Shown piece after piece: positions 30,108 to 38,156 of a DNA stretch of 57,539 nt. Numbering within the stretch: position 1 is the stretch's first letter; every line of letters starts with the position of its first letter. Under the pieces are notes generated by a model. It worked only from the letters and a program-made list of their open reading frames with translations. It had not been told where the DNA came from and ran no database searches. This DNA comes from Cupriavidus neocaledonicus (GTDB taxonomy: Bacteria; Pseudomonadota; Gammaproteobacteria; Burkholderiales; Burkholderiaceae), in the NCBI RefSeq assembly GCF_000372525.1, contig NZ_AQUR01000088.1, forward strand, positions 57,678 to 115,216, in the 5' to 3' direction. Both the position numbers and the translations under genes were made by a program.

Positions 30108-30686
30108 TCAACCGTCCTGCGCCGCGCGCTGTCCCGCCGCGCCCGCGACGGCACGCGACGCGCCCGGCTCGGCCAGCGCCGACTGCAGCCACTGCGTCCA
30201 GGCCGGCATCAGTGCGGCGCTCATTGCCGCGAGCTGCGCCGCGCAGGTCTTGCCGGCCTCCTGCCAGTCTGTCAGCGCGCGCAGCAGCGCCAGGCCGATG
30301 TCGTTGCCATCGCGTGCCTCGCCCACGTCTTCGAGACAGCGCGCCAGCGCCTCGCGCACGGCGTCGTGGTAGCCGGCCCTGGCCTGCGCCGCGCGCGCGG
30401 CCAGGTCGGCCTCGATGGCATCCAGGCCGCGCCACGCGTGCGCGACGCCGGCCAGGTCGAGGCGGTCGCGCTGCGCGCGCCACCATTGCGCTTGCTGCGC
30501 GGCGCGTTCCTCGGCATAGCGGTTCAGCACGGCCAGCGCCTGGCGCGCCGGCGCCCGGGCCGCGGCGGGATCGGCGGCGCTAAAGGGTGACTGCGCCAGC
30601 ACGGTGGCGGCTTGCAGCTGGCACAGGGTCAGGTCCAGCGCCGTGCGGCTGGCGCTTGCCCATTGGGCTTGCAGGATCGAAAGCAT
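30108..30686 (-). CDS. Phasin-like protein
   Basis: 192 residues from the ATG at 30686, preceded by AAGGAG. Helical, Ala/Gln-rich; the N-terminus (SILQAQWASASRTALDLT) resembles phasin_2/PhaP proteins that coat PHB granules. Directly downstream of a PHB-depolymerase-type gene on the same strand, which supports the assignment. Not a canonical PhaP1. Confidence 0.6.
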   Translation of the reverse strand: MLSILQAQWASASRTALDLTLCQLQAATVLAQSPFSAADPAAARAPARQALAVLNRYAEERAAQQAQWWRAQRDRLDLAGVAHAWRGLDAIEADLAARAAQARAGYHDAVREALARCLEDVGEARDGNDIGLALLRALTDWQEAGKTCAAQLAAMSAALMPAWTQWLQSALAEPGASRAVAGAAGQRAAQDG

Positions 30687-30742
30687 GGCGGATCTCCTTG
30701 CGGATCGGAGCAGTGGATCGGGCGGGACGGAAGCGGCAGCGC

Positions 30743-31807
30743 TCACTGCGGCGCGGCGCCGAGACGGCGGACCATGCGCATGACCGCGGCCATCTGCGGC
30801 GCCTCGCGCGAGAAGAAGTCCGGCTGGGCCGGGTCGTCGCTGGTATAGCCCCAGAAATCCCAGCACCCGAGCGGGTTATGCCGCGACGCCAGGACCTGGG
30901 GGAACAGCACCACGATGCGGTTGGCCTCGGCACTCTCCAGGTAGCCGGCGCCGCGCACGAAGCGTTCGCCGATGGCACCCGCGCCCTGCAGGCAGCCATG
31001 GAAGGCCACGTGCACGCGGCAAGCCGCGGCACCCTCAGCCGCGCCGCCCGCGCCGCACCCGTCCGGCACGTAGACATAGCCGCTGTCGGCGAGCAGCGCC
31101 TTGCCGCCCGGATCGAATGCGCGCTGGTCAAAGCGCAGCAGTTCGCCCGTCGGCCGCGCCGCCGGCTTGAGCGCGCCATAGATCCACTGCAGGATCTGCC
31201 GCGCCTGCTCGAGCCCGCAGTTATTGATGTAGGGCGATGCACTGACCGCGCACGCGGCGTCGCCCGCCTGGCTGGTGATGAAGGCATGTCCGGCCGCGAC
31301 ATCGGCCACGTATTGCAGCTGCGATGCCGGCACGCCGGCCAGCGTATAAAACCGCCCCACCTGCGCGGCGACGCGCGGCATCACGGTCTGGTCGCGCGTG
31401 CCGGAAAACACGTAGACGCGCTGCCGCGCGAGGTTCTGCACCGGGTCGATGCGGCCGTCGCGGGCAAAGGTGCGCGCCGCATCCAGCGCCACCTGTGCAT
31501 CCGGGCCGGTCGCGCCGATCGGCTGCATGCACTGGGTCGCGGCGGCGGTCGCGGGCGGCGTGGGCGCGAACAGGCCGGCGCAGTAGAACGGCCCGCCCGC
31601 GACCATGCCGGCGCCGACCATGGTGCCGGAATACGCAACATGGAACTGCGTGGCCATGAACGCGCCGGACGACAGCCCCGACACCGAGGTCTGCGCCAGG
31701 TCCGCGCCCAGCGCGGGCAGCGCCTGCGCGGCAACGCCCCCGCTGGCGCCGAGCGCGCACGCCGCGGCAAGTGCCCGGTAGCGGGCGGTTGGCTTGCATC
31801 GAATCAT
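30743..31807 (-). CDS. PHB-depolymerase-family esterase (secreted)
   Basis: 354 residues from the ATG at 31807. Signal peptide ending near AAQA (residue 29). Lipase box GLSSG (S46), HGCLQGAGAIGERF oxyanion region, and CWDFWGY near the C-terminus, as in the short-chain PHA depolymerase type 2 family. The downstream phasin-like gene suggests a polymer-mobilising pair. Could also act on other polyesters. Confidence 0.85.
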   Translation of the reverse strand: MIRCKPTARYRALAAACALGASGGVAAQALPALGADLAQTSVSGLSSGAFMATQFHVAYSGTMVGAGMVAGGPFYCAGLFAPTPPATAAATQCMQPIGATGPDAQVALDAARTFARDGRIDPVQNLARQRVYVFSGTRDQTVMPRVAAQVGRFYTLAGVPASQLQYVADVAAGHAFITSQAGDAACAVSASPYINNCGLEQARQILQWIYGALKPAARPTGELLRFDQRAFDPGGKALLADSGYVYVPDGCGAGGAAEGAAACRVHVAFHGCLQGAGAIGERFVRGAGYLESAEANRIVVLFPQVLASRHNPLGCWDFWGYTSDDPAQPDFFSREAPQMAAVMRMVRRLGAAPQ

Positions 31808-31965
31808 GATGGCTCCAGCACGGCGACAGGAATCGGAGCGCCGCACCGATCGCGGCAGGCAGCACGCTGGTCGCCATGCGGCGGCTGCGTGGACCATTGT
31901 CGGGAGCCACCGCCTCGCCGGGCCATTGGGCAAATGCGGTAGCGCGCCACACTGATCCGCACCCG

Positions 31966-32199
31966 CTATGCATCGCAGGCCTGCTGCTGCGGCAGCTCCA
32001 GCCACCCCTGCTGCACGCTCAGGAACAGCAGGGCGCAGACATTGCTGGCGCCCGCCTTCTGCAGCAGCCGGGCCCGATGCGTGCGCGCGGTCTGGTCGCT
32101 GATGCCGAGCGCGCGCGCGATTTCCTTGTCGCTCAGGCCGCGCCCGAGCCATTCCAGATATTCGCGCTCGCGTTCCGAGAATGGATTATGCGCGGCCAA
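31966..32199 (-). CDS. LuxR-type helix-turn-helix ORF 2 (TTG start or frameshift product)
   Basis: 77 residues with one complete LuxR/GerE HTH (FSEREREYLEWLGRGLSDKE then TARTHRARLLQKAG). No ATG precedes the domain; the only usable start is TTG at 32199, and a stop lies five codons upstream. It overlaps the preceding ORF by 67 nt in the -1 frame, and an A6 run (minus strand, 32213-32208) lies just before the overlap. A -1 slip there would fuse both HTH domains into one protein of about 147 residues. No sensor domain. Real status (separate gene, frameshift, or sequencing error) is open. Confidence 0.6.
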   Translation of the reverse strand: MAAHNPFSEREREYLEWLGRGLSDKEIARALGISDQTARTHRARLLQKAGASNVCALLFLSVQQGWLELPQQQACDA

Positions 32200-32408
32200 C
32201 GGCCCGCTTTTTTAAACAGCTCATGCTGGCGCGCAAGATAGTACATGGTCAATTGCGAGGATTTTCGCAATTGCATTTTCGCGAGCAGATGCTCACGGTG
32301 CTTGCGCGCCGTGGATACGGAAAATGCGAGACGTGCGGCGATCTCGCGATCGCTCATGCCGCGGGCAATAAAGGCGAGCACCGTCTCTTCCCGAGTGGTG
32401 AGGTTCAT
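32133..32408 (-). CDS. LuxR-type helix-turn-helix ORF 1 (DNA-binding domain only)
   Basis: 91 residues, ATG with GGAG upstream. Residues 3-60 are a complete LuxR HTH (LTTREETVLAFIARGMSDRE, then STARKHREHLLAKM). No receiver or autoinducer domain. Residues 61-91 run through the A6 tract and are probably outside the fold. An inverted repeat just upstream (32423-32447) may be its operator. Divergent from the repeat-protein locus that starts at 32918, so it is the natural candidate regulator of that locus. Confidence 0.65.
   Translation of the reverse strand: MNLTTREETVLAFIARGMSDREIAARLAFSVSTARKHREHLLAKMQLRKSSQLTMYYLARQHELFKKAGRWPRIIHSRNASANIWNGSGAA
32208..32213 (-). other. A6 tract, possible -1 frameshift site
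   Basis: Read on the minus strand: TTT AAA AAA GCG in ORF 1. A -1 slip on the two Lys codons continues as AGC GGG CCG TTG into ORF 2. It is the only long homopolymer in the overlap. Confidence 0.45.
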
Positions 32409-32917
32409 GCGGAGGACTCCATGCGATGGAACGAGTGGTTCCGTCGCAGGAGCGGCAGCCGCGCGTCTATCTGTGCATCAGTGCATCACAGGACCCTTCG
32501 TGCAAGGCTAGTGCGGACCTACGAGCGGAACCGGGGACAGCCCGGCCGGGCTCCAGATCACTGCTTTTGTTTTCGAACTCTTGCGGTGTTGCGCCGGCAT
32601 GGGATTGCGCACTTCCCGACGGTGAGCTCCGGAATTTCCGGATGCCGGCAGCAGAGGCGAATTCTAGGTGCTGGTTTTTATATTTAAAAGCCAATTCATG
32701 CTGCGCGATATTTAATTCTGATTGTTGTCCGGCATTATCCACTGCCAATACCGCATTTGCCCAATGGCGGCGGCGCGCACCGAAAACCAAGAATGATTCC
32801 ACCTGCCCGCTGCCGCGCCATGACGCAGCAACGCGGCAGGCGCGGCATCCGGGCCAGCCACGCGTGGCCCGCCGCCCTTGCTTCCCTCAATCCACGCAGT
32901 CATTCAAAGGAGTCGTC
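32409..32917. promoter_or_regulatory. Divergent regulatory region, AT-rich, in front of the repeat-protein locus
   Basis: 509 bp without a convincing gene. Contains an inverted repeat GCGATGGAAC/GTTCCGTCGC (32423-32432, 32438-32447, one mismatch), a tandem GTGCATCA pair near 32471-32486, and a markedly AT-rich stretch at about 32665-32760. The base composition differs from neighbouring genes, which suggests acquired DNA. Confidence 0.45.
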
Positions 32918-33673
32918 ATGACCTACCCCATCCACGCCGCCGTCCTGGCGCCGCAAGGTGTGCTCGGCAATCTCGTCAGCGGTATCGGCAGCCTGCTGCC
33001 GTTCGCCGCGCAGCCGATGCTGGTGCCCCAGAGCGCGATGACCGACGCGGTTGCTCCGGCGGTGCGAGACGGCGTGCAGGCCGTGGTCACGCACTATGTG
33101 AACCCGGTGATCGGCCATGCGGCCGGCGCCGCCGCCGGCGCGCTGGCCCAGCATATTCCGTTCCCCGAGCCCGTTCATACCGGCCCGATCGGCAACGCGA
33201 TCTCGGTGCATGCGCCGGGATTCATCCAGGCGGCCGGCACTGCTGTGGGCTATCCGACCGCTGCCATCCATGGCGCCAACATCGTTCGCGAAGGCGCGCG
33301 CTACCTGCCGTTTTCCGCCATGCCCGCAGTCACGCTGGCACCGCAGGGCGTGTTCGGTTCGCTGATCGGCGCCGTGGCACCGACCCTGGGCCATGCCGTC
33401 GGCGGCCTGCTGGGCAATGCCAACGTGGGCCAGCAGATCGGTACCGTGGCCGGCCATCTCGGCGGCCTGCTGCCGTTCTCGGCGCAGCCGCAGGCGGCGC
33501 TGGCACCGCAGGGCGTGTTCGGCTCGCTGATCGGCGCGGTGGCGCCGACCCTCGGCCATGCCGTCGGCGGCCTGCTGGGCAATGCCAACGTGGGCCAGCA
33601 GATCGGCACCGTGGCCGGCCATCTCGGCGGCCTGCTGCCGTTCTCGGCGCAGCCGCAAGTGGTCTATGCCTGA
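32918..33673 (+). CDS. Uncharged glycine-zipper repeat protein (LAPQG repeats), unknown function
   Basis: 251 residues, strong AAAGGAG before the ATG. Residues about 140-250 are two near-identical 55-residue repeats beginning LAPQGVFGSLIGAVAPTLGH and ending LLPFSAQPQ. They have no Asp, Glu, Lys or Arg and many GxxxG-spaced glycines, a pattern of membrane-inserting or self-assembling helices. A diverged copy opens the protein (LAPQGVLGNLVSGIG), and LPF[SA]A recurs four times. No signal peptide. Downstream lie a subtilase, two membrane proteins and a GH19 enzyme. I know no characterised family; I infer a secreted, membrane-active or structural protein. Confidence 0.75.
   Translation: MTYPIHAAVLAPQGVLGNLVSGIGSLLPFAAQPMLVPQSAMTDAVAPAVRDGVQAVVTHYVNPVIGHAAGAAAGALAQHIPFPEPVHTGPIGNAISVHAPGFIQAAGTAVGYPTAAIHGANIVREGARYLPFSAMPAVTLAPQGVFGSLIGAVAPTLGHAVGGLLGNANVGQQIGTVAGHLGGLLPFSAQPQAALAPQGVFGSLIGAVAPTLGHAVGGLLGNANVGQQIGTVAGHLGGLLPFSAQPQVVYA
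33335..33664 (+). repeat. Two tandem 165-bp repeats inside the LAPQG gene
   Basis: Copy 1 is 33335-33499 and copy 2 is 33500-33664. They differ mainly at third codon positions, so the encoded repeats are nearly identical: recent duplication followed by purifying selection. Confidence 0.9.
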
Positions 33674-33680
33674 AGGCACG

Positions 33681-33716
33681 GCGCATGAAGTCATGCGCAT
33701 GAAGTTTTGCGCATGA
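33681..33716 (+). repeat. Three 14-bp-spaced GCGCATGA iterons
   Basis: GCGCATGA starts at 33681, 33695 and 33709, exactly 14 bp apart. The first overlaps an 8-2-8 inverted repeat (33681-33698). They sit just after the LAPQG stop. Confidence 0.55.
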
Positions 33717-33740
33717 CCCGTGGCGCCCTGCGGCGCCGCC

Positions 33741-33768
33741 GCGGGCCGGCGTATCTGCGCCGGCCCGC
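33741..33768 (+). terminator. Strong GC hairpin between LAPQG gene and protease gene
   Basis: Perfect 11-bp stem GCGGGCCGGCG/CGCCGGCCCGC with loop TATCTG, no U run. Could attenuate read-through or stabilise the upstream mRNA. Confidence 0.45.
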
Positions 33769-33813
33769 CCGAATCGATGCGCGCGCCGCCCGGCGCCGCG
33801 GTGGAGATAGCAA

Positions 33814-35517
33814 ATGGAACGAGACAAGAAAGGCGAGGCCACGCGCGCCGGCGCGGACCGTGGCGCCGCCCCCGGCGCGGGCCCCCGCGATGCGGTGGCG
33901 CTGGACGCCGGCCGCAAGCAATACCTGATCGCGCCGCGGCGCCACGCCCTGGCCCGGCAGGCGGGCGTGGCGCCGATGTCGGCCAGCGAACTGCACAGCA
34001 CGGTGACGCAGCTGCCCGGCGTTGAAGTGGTGCATGTGGTCGAAGGCCACAAGAACACGCACCTGCATTCGGTGCGGCCCGACGAGGCCGCCCACACCTA
34101 TGTGGTCAAGCTCGACGCCGCGCACGCGCAGATGCTGCAGGCCACGGCGCCCCCGCACATGATCGTCGAGGAAGACCATCCGCTCGGCTATGGCCGCAAG
34201 GCCGAACTCGAGACCTCCGACCGGCTGCATCCGCAATCGGCCTTCGACGGCCCGGTATCGCGCGAGGTGCTGGTGCGCGTGCTGGGCACCGGCGACGCGC
34301 CGCTGCCCGGCGTGGCCATTACCCTGGCAGGCGATGGCTTCCCCGCGACCGCCACCACCGATGCCAGCGGCGAAGCAACGCTGACGCTGGTGCAGCAGCA
34401 GCCCGGGCCGGCGCGCTCGCTGTTCGTGCGGCCGCTGAGCGGCTACTGGAACAAGTATTTGCTGTCGCCCAACGTGGTGTCGGGCCAGCCCAACGTGATA
34501 CGCGTGACGCCGTTGTCGCAGCCGAATCCGGATGTGCCGCCGCACGGCCGCTTCGGCTGGGGCCAGCGGCTGATGGGGCTTGACCGCCTCACGCGCAGCT
34601 TCGGCGGTCGTGGGGTGCGCGTCGCGGTGGTCGATTCGGGCGCCGATGCCGCGCACCCGCTGCTGGCGCATATCCGCCACGGCATCGACCTGACCGGCAC
34701 CGGCGCCGGCACCAACGCCAACGACACCTGGCGGCTCGACACCATCGGCCACGGCTCGCACTGTGCCGGCGTGATCGGCGCGCGCCCGCAGCCGGGGGCG
34801 CCGGCGTCCGCCAATGCCGAGGCCCAGGCCACCATGCTCGGTTTCGCGCCTGAGGCGGAAATGCATGCGCTCAAGATCTTTCCCGGGGGGCAGTTCAGCA
34901 CGCTGCTGCGCGCGCTCGACTACTGCATCGACCACGATGTCGACGTGGTCAACCTGAGCCTCGGCGCACCCCAGCCGTCGCAGGCGGTCGAGCAGAAGCT
35001 GATCGAAGCCGTGCACAGCGGCGTGGCCTGCATCGTCGCGGCCGGCAACTCGGGCGGGCCGGTGCAGTATCCGGCGGGGTCCGCGTCGGTGCTGGCCGTC
35101 TCGGCGCTGGGCCTGCAGAGCGAACTGCCGCATGACGTATGGGAACGTACCCAGGTGGTGCAGCATGCGGCCACGCGCGCCGGGCTGTTCGCGCCGACGT
35201 TCTCGTGCTTCGGCCCGCAGATCGCGGTGTGCGGCCCCGGCGTGGGCATCATCTCGACCGTGCCGGGCGCCGCGTTCATGCCCGACTCCGGCACCTCGAT
35301 GGCGGCGCCGCATATCGCGGGGCTGGCCGCGCTGCTGCTGTCCGATCCACAACTGGCGGCGTGGATGGGGCCGCGCGGACCGGGCCGCGTCGCGGTGCTG
35401 TTCCAGCTGATCCGTGCCATCAGTTCGCCGATCGTCGCGCACGACCCCGAGAACCGCTTCGGCGGCGGCCTGCCGCAGTTGCAGAACCTGCAGCGCCTGC
35501 TGGGCCGGCCTCAGTAA
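33814..35517 (+). CDS. Subtilisin-like (S8) serine protease without signal peptide
   Basis: 567 residues, GGAG before the ATG. Catalytic triad D274 (VAVVDSGAD), H313 (GHGSHCAG) and S495 (GTSMAAPH). Residues 1-135 look like an inhibitor-like prodomain region; about 170-220 resemble a small beta-sandwich (LPGVAITLAGDGFPATATTD). No Sec or Tat signal, unusual for an S8 enzyme. It follows the LAPQG gene and precedes two membrane proteins and a GH19 enzyme, so it may mature or degrade the repeat protein; inference. Confidence 0.88.
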   Translation: MERDKKGEATRAGADRGAAPGAGPRDAVALDAGRKQYLIAPRRHALARQAGVAPMSASELHSTVTQLPGVEVVHVVEGHKNTHLHSVRPDEAAHTYVVKLDAAHAQMLQATAPPHMIVEEDHPLGYGRKAELETSDRLHPQSAFDGPVSREVLVRVLGTGDAPLPGVAITLAGDGFPATATTDASGEATLTLVQQQPGPARSLFVRPLSGYWNKYLLSPNVVSGQPNVIRVTPLSQPNPDVPPHGRFGWGQRLMGLDRLTRSFGGRGVRVAVVDSGADAAHPLLAHIRHGIDLTGTGAGTNANDTWRLDTIGHGSHCAGVIGARPQPGAPASANAEAQATMLGFAPEAEMHALKIFPGGQFSTLLRALDYCIDHDVDVVNLSLGAPQPSQAVEQKLIEAVHSGVACIVAAGNSGGPVQYPAGSASVLAVSALGLQSELPHDVWERTQVVQHAATRAGLFAPTFSCFGPQIAVCGPGVGIISTVPGAAFMPDSGTSMAAPHIAGLAALLLSDPQLAAWMGPRGPGRVAVLFQLIRAISSPIVAHDPENRFGGGLPQLQNLQRLLGRPQ

Positions 35518-35587
35518 AACCCGCCTCCCGCCGCGCGGGCAAACACGCGGCCCGGGTCACCGGGCCGCCCTCCTCCTTTCATAGATC

Positions 35588-36472
35588 ATGCGCACGCTTG
35601 ACTTCACCGCCGCGCCGTTGCGGCGCGCCGCTGCCGCCGCTGCCGCCGATACCGTCGCGGCACCGCCCCGGCTTGCCGCGGCGACGGCTTTGCCGTTGCC
35701 GCTCGATGACCAGCTGCGCCGCGAATGCGAGGCCATGGCCAGCCATGCCTTGCGGCTGGGCATACCGATGCCGGACGGCTGGACCATGCTGCTCGGCAGC
35801 GATCGCGAAGCGGCCGCGGCTGACGCCGCGGCGACCCCGCCCGCGTCGCCGCCGCATGCCGGTGCGGGTCTTGCCGCGCGGCAGCTCGCGCAACTGCACC
35901 AGGACCTGGCCCGCGCGATCGCGCCGGCGACGCCGCAATGCATCGCGCTGCTCGACGACGAACGCCGCCGCGCGCATCCGCTCGCCTGCCTGGGTCCCGT
36001 GCCGCTGGTGCGCGCATTGACCGGCACCGCGGTGTGCTGCCTGCTGGCGGTAGTACTGACCGGCTTGCCGGCGGAGGTGTCGATGGACAACATGCGCGCC
36101 GGCATCCTCGCCTCGTCGGGCCGCACGCTGCTGTTCAACATGCTGTTCCTGCTGTTCTGCGCCGGGCTGGGGGCCTCGTTTGCCTCGCTGTTCCAGGTGC
36201 ACGGCTACATCGCCAAAGGCACCTACGACCCTAAGTACGACGCCGCCTACGCCGCGCAACTGATCCTCGGCGTGATGTCCGGACTGATCCTGGTGGAGAT
36301 GCTGCCGCCGCAGTTGTTCGACTCGGCCGGCATGCGCAGCTTCGGCAAGCCGGCCTTGTCGATGCTGGGCGGCTTCTCCGCGACCGCGGTGCATCGCCTG
36401 CTGCAGCGCATCGTCGAGATCGTCGAGACCGCGGTGCGCGGCAGCACGCCCCGCGAGCCGCACAAGGCGTAG
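35588..36472 (+). CDS. Membrane protein of unknown function
   Basis: 294 residues. Ala-rich, soluble N-terminal half (about residues 1-135), then four or so hydrophobic segments (TAVCCLLAVVLTGL, LLFNMLFLLFCAGLG, LILGVMSGLILVEML). No Shine-Dalgarno match is visible upstream. Ends 4 bp before the DUF4239 gene, so translation is likely linked. No family recognised. Confidence 0.7.
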   Translation: MRTLDFTAAPLRRAAAAAAADTVAAPPRLAAATALPLPLDDQLRRECEAMASHALRLGIPMPDGWTMLLGSDREAAAADAAATPPASPPHAGAGLAARQLAQLHQDLARAIAPATPQCIALLDDERRRAHPLACLGPVPLVRALTGTAVCCLLAVVLTGLPAEVSMDNMRAGILASSGRTLLFNMLFLLFCAGLGASFASLFQVHGYIAKGTYDPKYDAAYAAQLILGVMSGLILVEMLPPQLFDSAGMRSFGKPALSMLGGFSATAVHRLLQRIVEIVETAVRGSTPREPHKA

Positions 36473-36476
36473 CGCC

Positions 36477-37307
36477 ATGATGTTCCTCTACAGCCTGCCC
36501 AGCACCGGCATGGCCGCCATCGTGGTCGGCGCCATCGTCGCCGTGGTGCTGGCCGGCTATGCGGCGGCGCGCCGCTTCGCCCTGATCGAGCTCGACGCCG
36601 AGCAGCGCGCGATGGCGGTGTCGATGGTCTCGATCATCACCACCATCAATTCGCTGCTGGTCGCGTTCGCCGCCATCAACGTCTGGGACACCTACAACGC
36701 CGCCGACCGCACCGTCGCCGCGGAGGCCACCGCGGCGGGCGAACTCGCGCGCGACCTGGCCGCGTTCGACAGCAGCGCCGCCGATGCCGCCGCGGCGGCC
36801 TTGCACACCTACCTGGTGATGGTGGTGCACGAGGAATGGCCGCGCATGCAGCGCCTGGGCAAGCCCGATGCGCACACCGAACAGCGCTTTGACGCGATGT
36901 TCAACCTGGCCAACCGGATCCGTCCGCTCGACAGCCGCCAGACGGTGCTGCTGGGCGAGGTGCTGATGCGCGTCAACGAGATGGTCAAGTACCGCCAGCA
37001 ACGGATCCTGACGCTGCACGCGGCGATGCCGAACACCTTGTGGGGCGTGATCCTGATCGTCAGCGCCCTGTCGTTCGCGTTGCTGTACGTGCTGCCGGCC
37101 ACGCCCTTCAACCTGGCGCTGATCACCGCTTGGGCCATCACCATCGGCCTGGCGTTCTTCTTCCTGCTCGCGGTCGACCGGCCCTTCGCCGGCGAATTCA
37201 GCGTCAGCGCCGACCCGCTGCAGCACACCATCGACACCCTGGTGGCCAACGGCACGTGGCCGCAGCCGCAAGCGGCGCCGCAGCCCGTGCCATACCAGGC
37301 GCCATAG
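36477..37307 (+). CDS. DUF4239-type membrane protein
   Basis: 276 residues. Two N-terminal and two C-terminal membrane helices flanking a helical soluble middle, as in DUF4239 (bestrophin-like) proteins. Bestrophins are anion channels; channel activity here is speculative. Co-directional and 4 bp after the previous membrane-protein gene. Confidence 0.75.
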   Translation: MMFLYSLPSTGMAAIVVGAIVAVVLAGYAAARRFALIELDAEQRAMAVSMVSIITTINSLLVAFAAINVWDTYNAADRTVAAEATAAGELARDLAAFDSSAADAAAAALHTYLVMVVHEEWPRMQRLGKPDAHTEQRFDAMFNLANRIRPLDSRQTVLLGEVLMRVNEMVKYRQQRILTLHAAMPNTLWGVILIVSALSFALLYVLPATPFNLALITAWAITIGLAFFFLLAVDRPFAGEFSVSADPLQHTIDTLVANGTWPQPQAAPQPVPYQAP

Positions 37308-37351
37308 CGGGCCCCGCCGCAACGGCCGCCATCACGACAAGGAGACGCAAG

Positions 37352-37897
37352 ATGCAAATGACCCCGGAACAATTCCGCGCCGCCACCGGACTGAGCGAGC
37401 CGCAATGCGCGCGCTGGTTCCCGCGCCTGCGCGAAGCGATGCAGGCATACGACATCACCGGCGCGGCGCGCATCGCCGCGTTCCTGGCGCAGACCGGGCA
37501 CGAGTCGCTGGGCTACCAGTTCACGCACGAGCTGTGGGGACCGACGCCGGCGCAGGCGCTGTACGAGCCGCCGTCGCGCAAGGCCATGGCGCTCGGCAAC
37601 GTGCGGGCCGGCGACGGCAAGCGCTTCCGCGGCCGGGGCCTGATCCAGATCACCGGCCGCGCCAACTACGCGGCCTGCGGCGCCGCGCTCGGCGCCGACC
37701 TGACCGCCACGCCCGAACTGCTGGAACAGGACGCCTGGGCCGCGCGCTCGGCGGCATGGTGGTGGCGCGCGCACGGCTGCAATGCACTGGCCGACAGCGG
37801 CGACTTCATCGCGCTGACGCGGCGCATCAACGGCGGCACCAACGGACTGGAGGACCGCCTGCGCCGCTGGAAGGTCGCCACCGCGGCGCTGGCCTGA
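37352..37897 (+). CDS. GH19-family peptidoglycan/chitin hydrolase (endolysin-like)
   Basis: 181 residues with AAGGAG before the ATG. The family core QTGHESLGYQF (catalytic Glu) and RFRGRGLIQITGRANY are clear. The size and lack of signal peptide match GH19 phage endolysins rather than secreted chitinases. It needs a helper to reach the wall; the adjacent membrane proteins may serve. Last gene of the locus, ended by the terminator at 37915. Confidence 0.88.
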   Translation: MQMTPEQFRAATGLSEPQCARWFPRLREAMQAYDITGAARIAAFLAQTGHESLGYQFTHELWGPTPAQALYEPPSRKAMALGNVRAGDGKRFRGRGLIQITGRANYAACGAALGADLTATPELLEQDAWAARSAAWWWRAHGCNALADSGDFIALTRRINGGTNGLEDRLRRWKVATAALA

Positions 37898-37914
37898 CGC
37901 GGCACGGCACCATG

Positions 37915-37953
37915 AAAAAAAGGGGCTACGGCATTCGCCGTAACCCCTTTTTT
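37915..37953. terminator. Displaced original terminator of the tRNA/rpoD unit
   Basis: A-run, 11-bp stem (GGGGCTACGGC/GCCGTAACCCC, one mismatch), T-run: works in both directions. It ends the GH19 gene from the left. It also lies the same distance from attL as the terminator at 48833-48864 does from attR, so it was the tRNA terminator before the prophage inserted. Confidence 0.75.
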
Positions 37954-37959
37954 CACTGC

Positions 37960-38007
37960 ATTGGTGGGCCTCCCGTGAGTCGAACACGGCACCAACGGAT
38001 TATGAGT
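37960..38007. repeat. attL: 48-bp direct repeat of the tRNA 3' half
   Basis: Identical over 48 bp to 48880-48927. Carries the CCA end through the anticodon loop of the CAU tRNA, then diverges (GCG instead of CCG). Confidence 0.9.
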
Positions 38008-38156
38008 GCGTGTCAAAGATCAAACTCATCAACACCACATCCCCACATCATCTAACTACATCTATTAAATCAGTTACTTACGAACGCAGCTAAATGCCGT
38101 CCGTCACATTGCCTGCCTATGCACAACTACGCCGTTGACACTTTGTCGACACCGAT

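Noticed and set aside
27544..30486. 980-codon minus-strand frame over the phospholipase C gene
   Set aside because: Antisense shadow in GC-rich DNA; no domain recognisable.
32850..32890. Possible sigma-54 promoter (TGG...TTGC) before the repeat gene
   Set aside because: Spacing between GG and GC is 12 instead of 10.
33335..33664. Tandem repeats as a CRISPR or VNTR array
   Set aside because: They are in-frame coding repeats of 165 bp without spacers.
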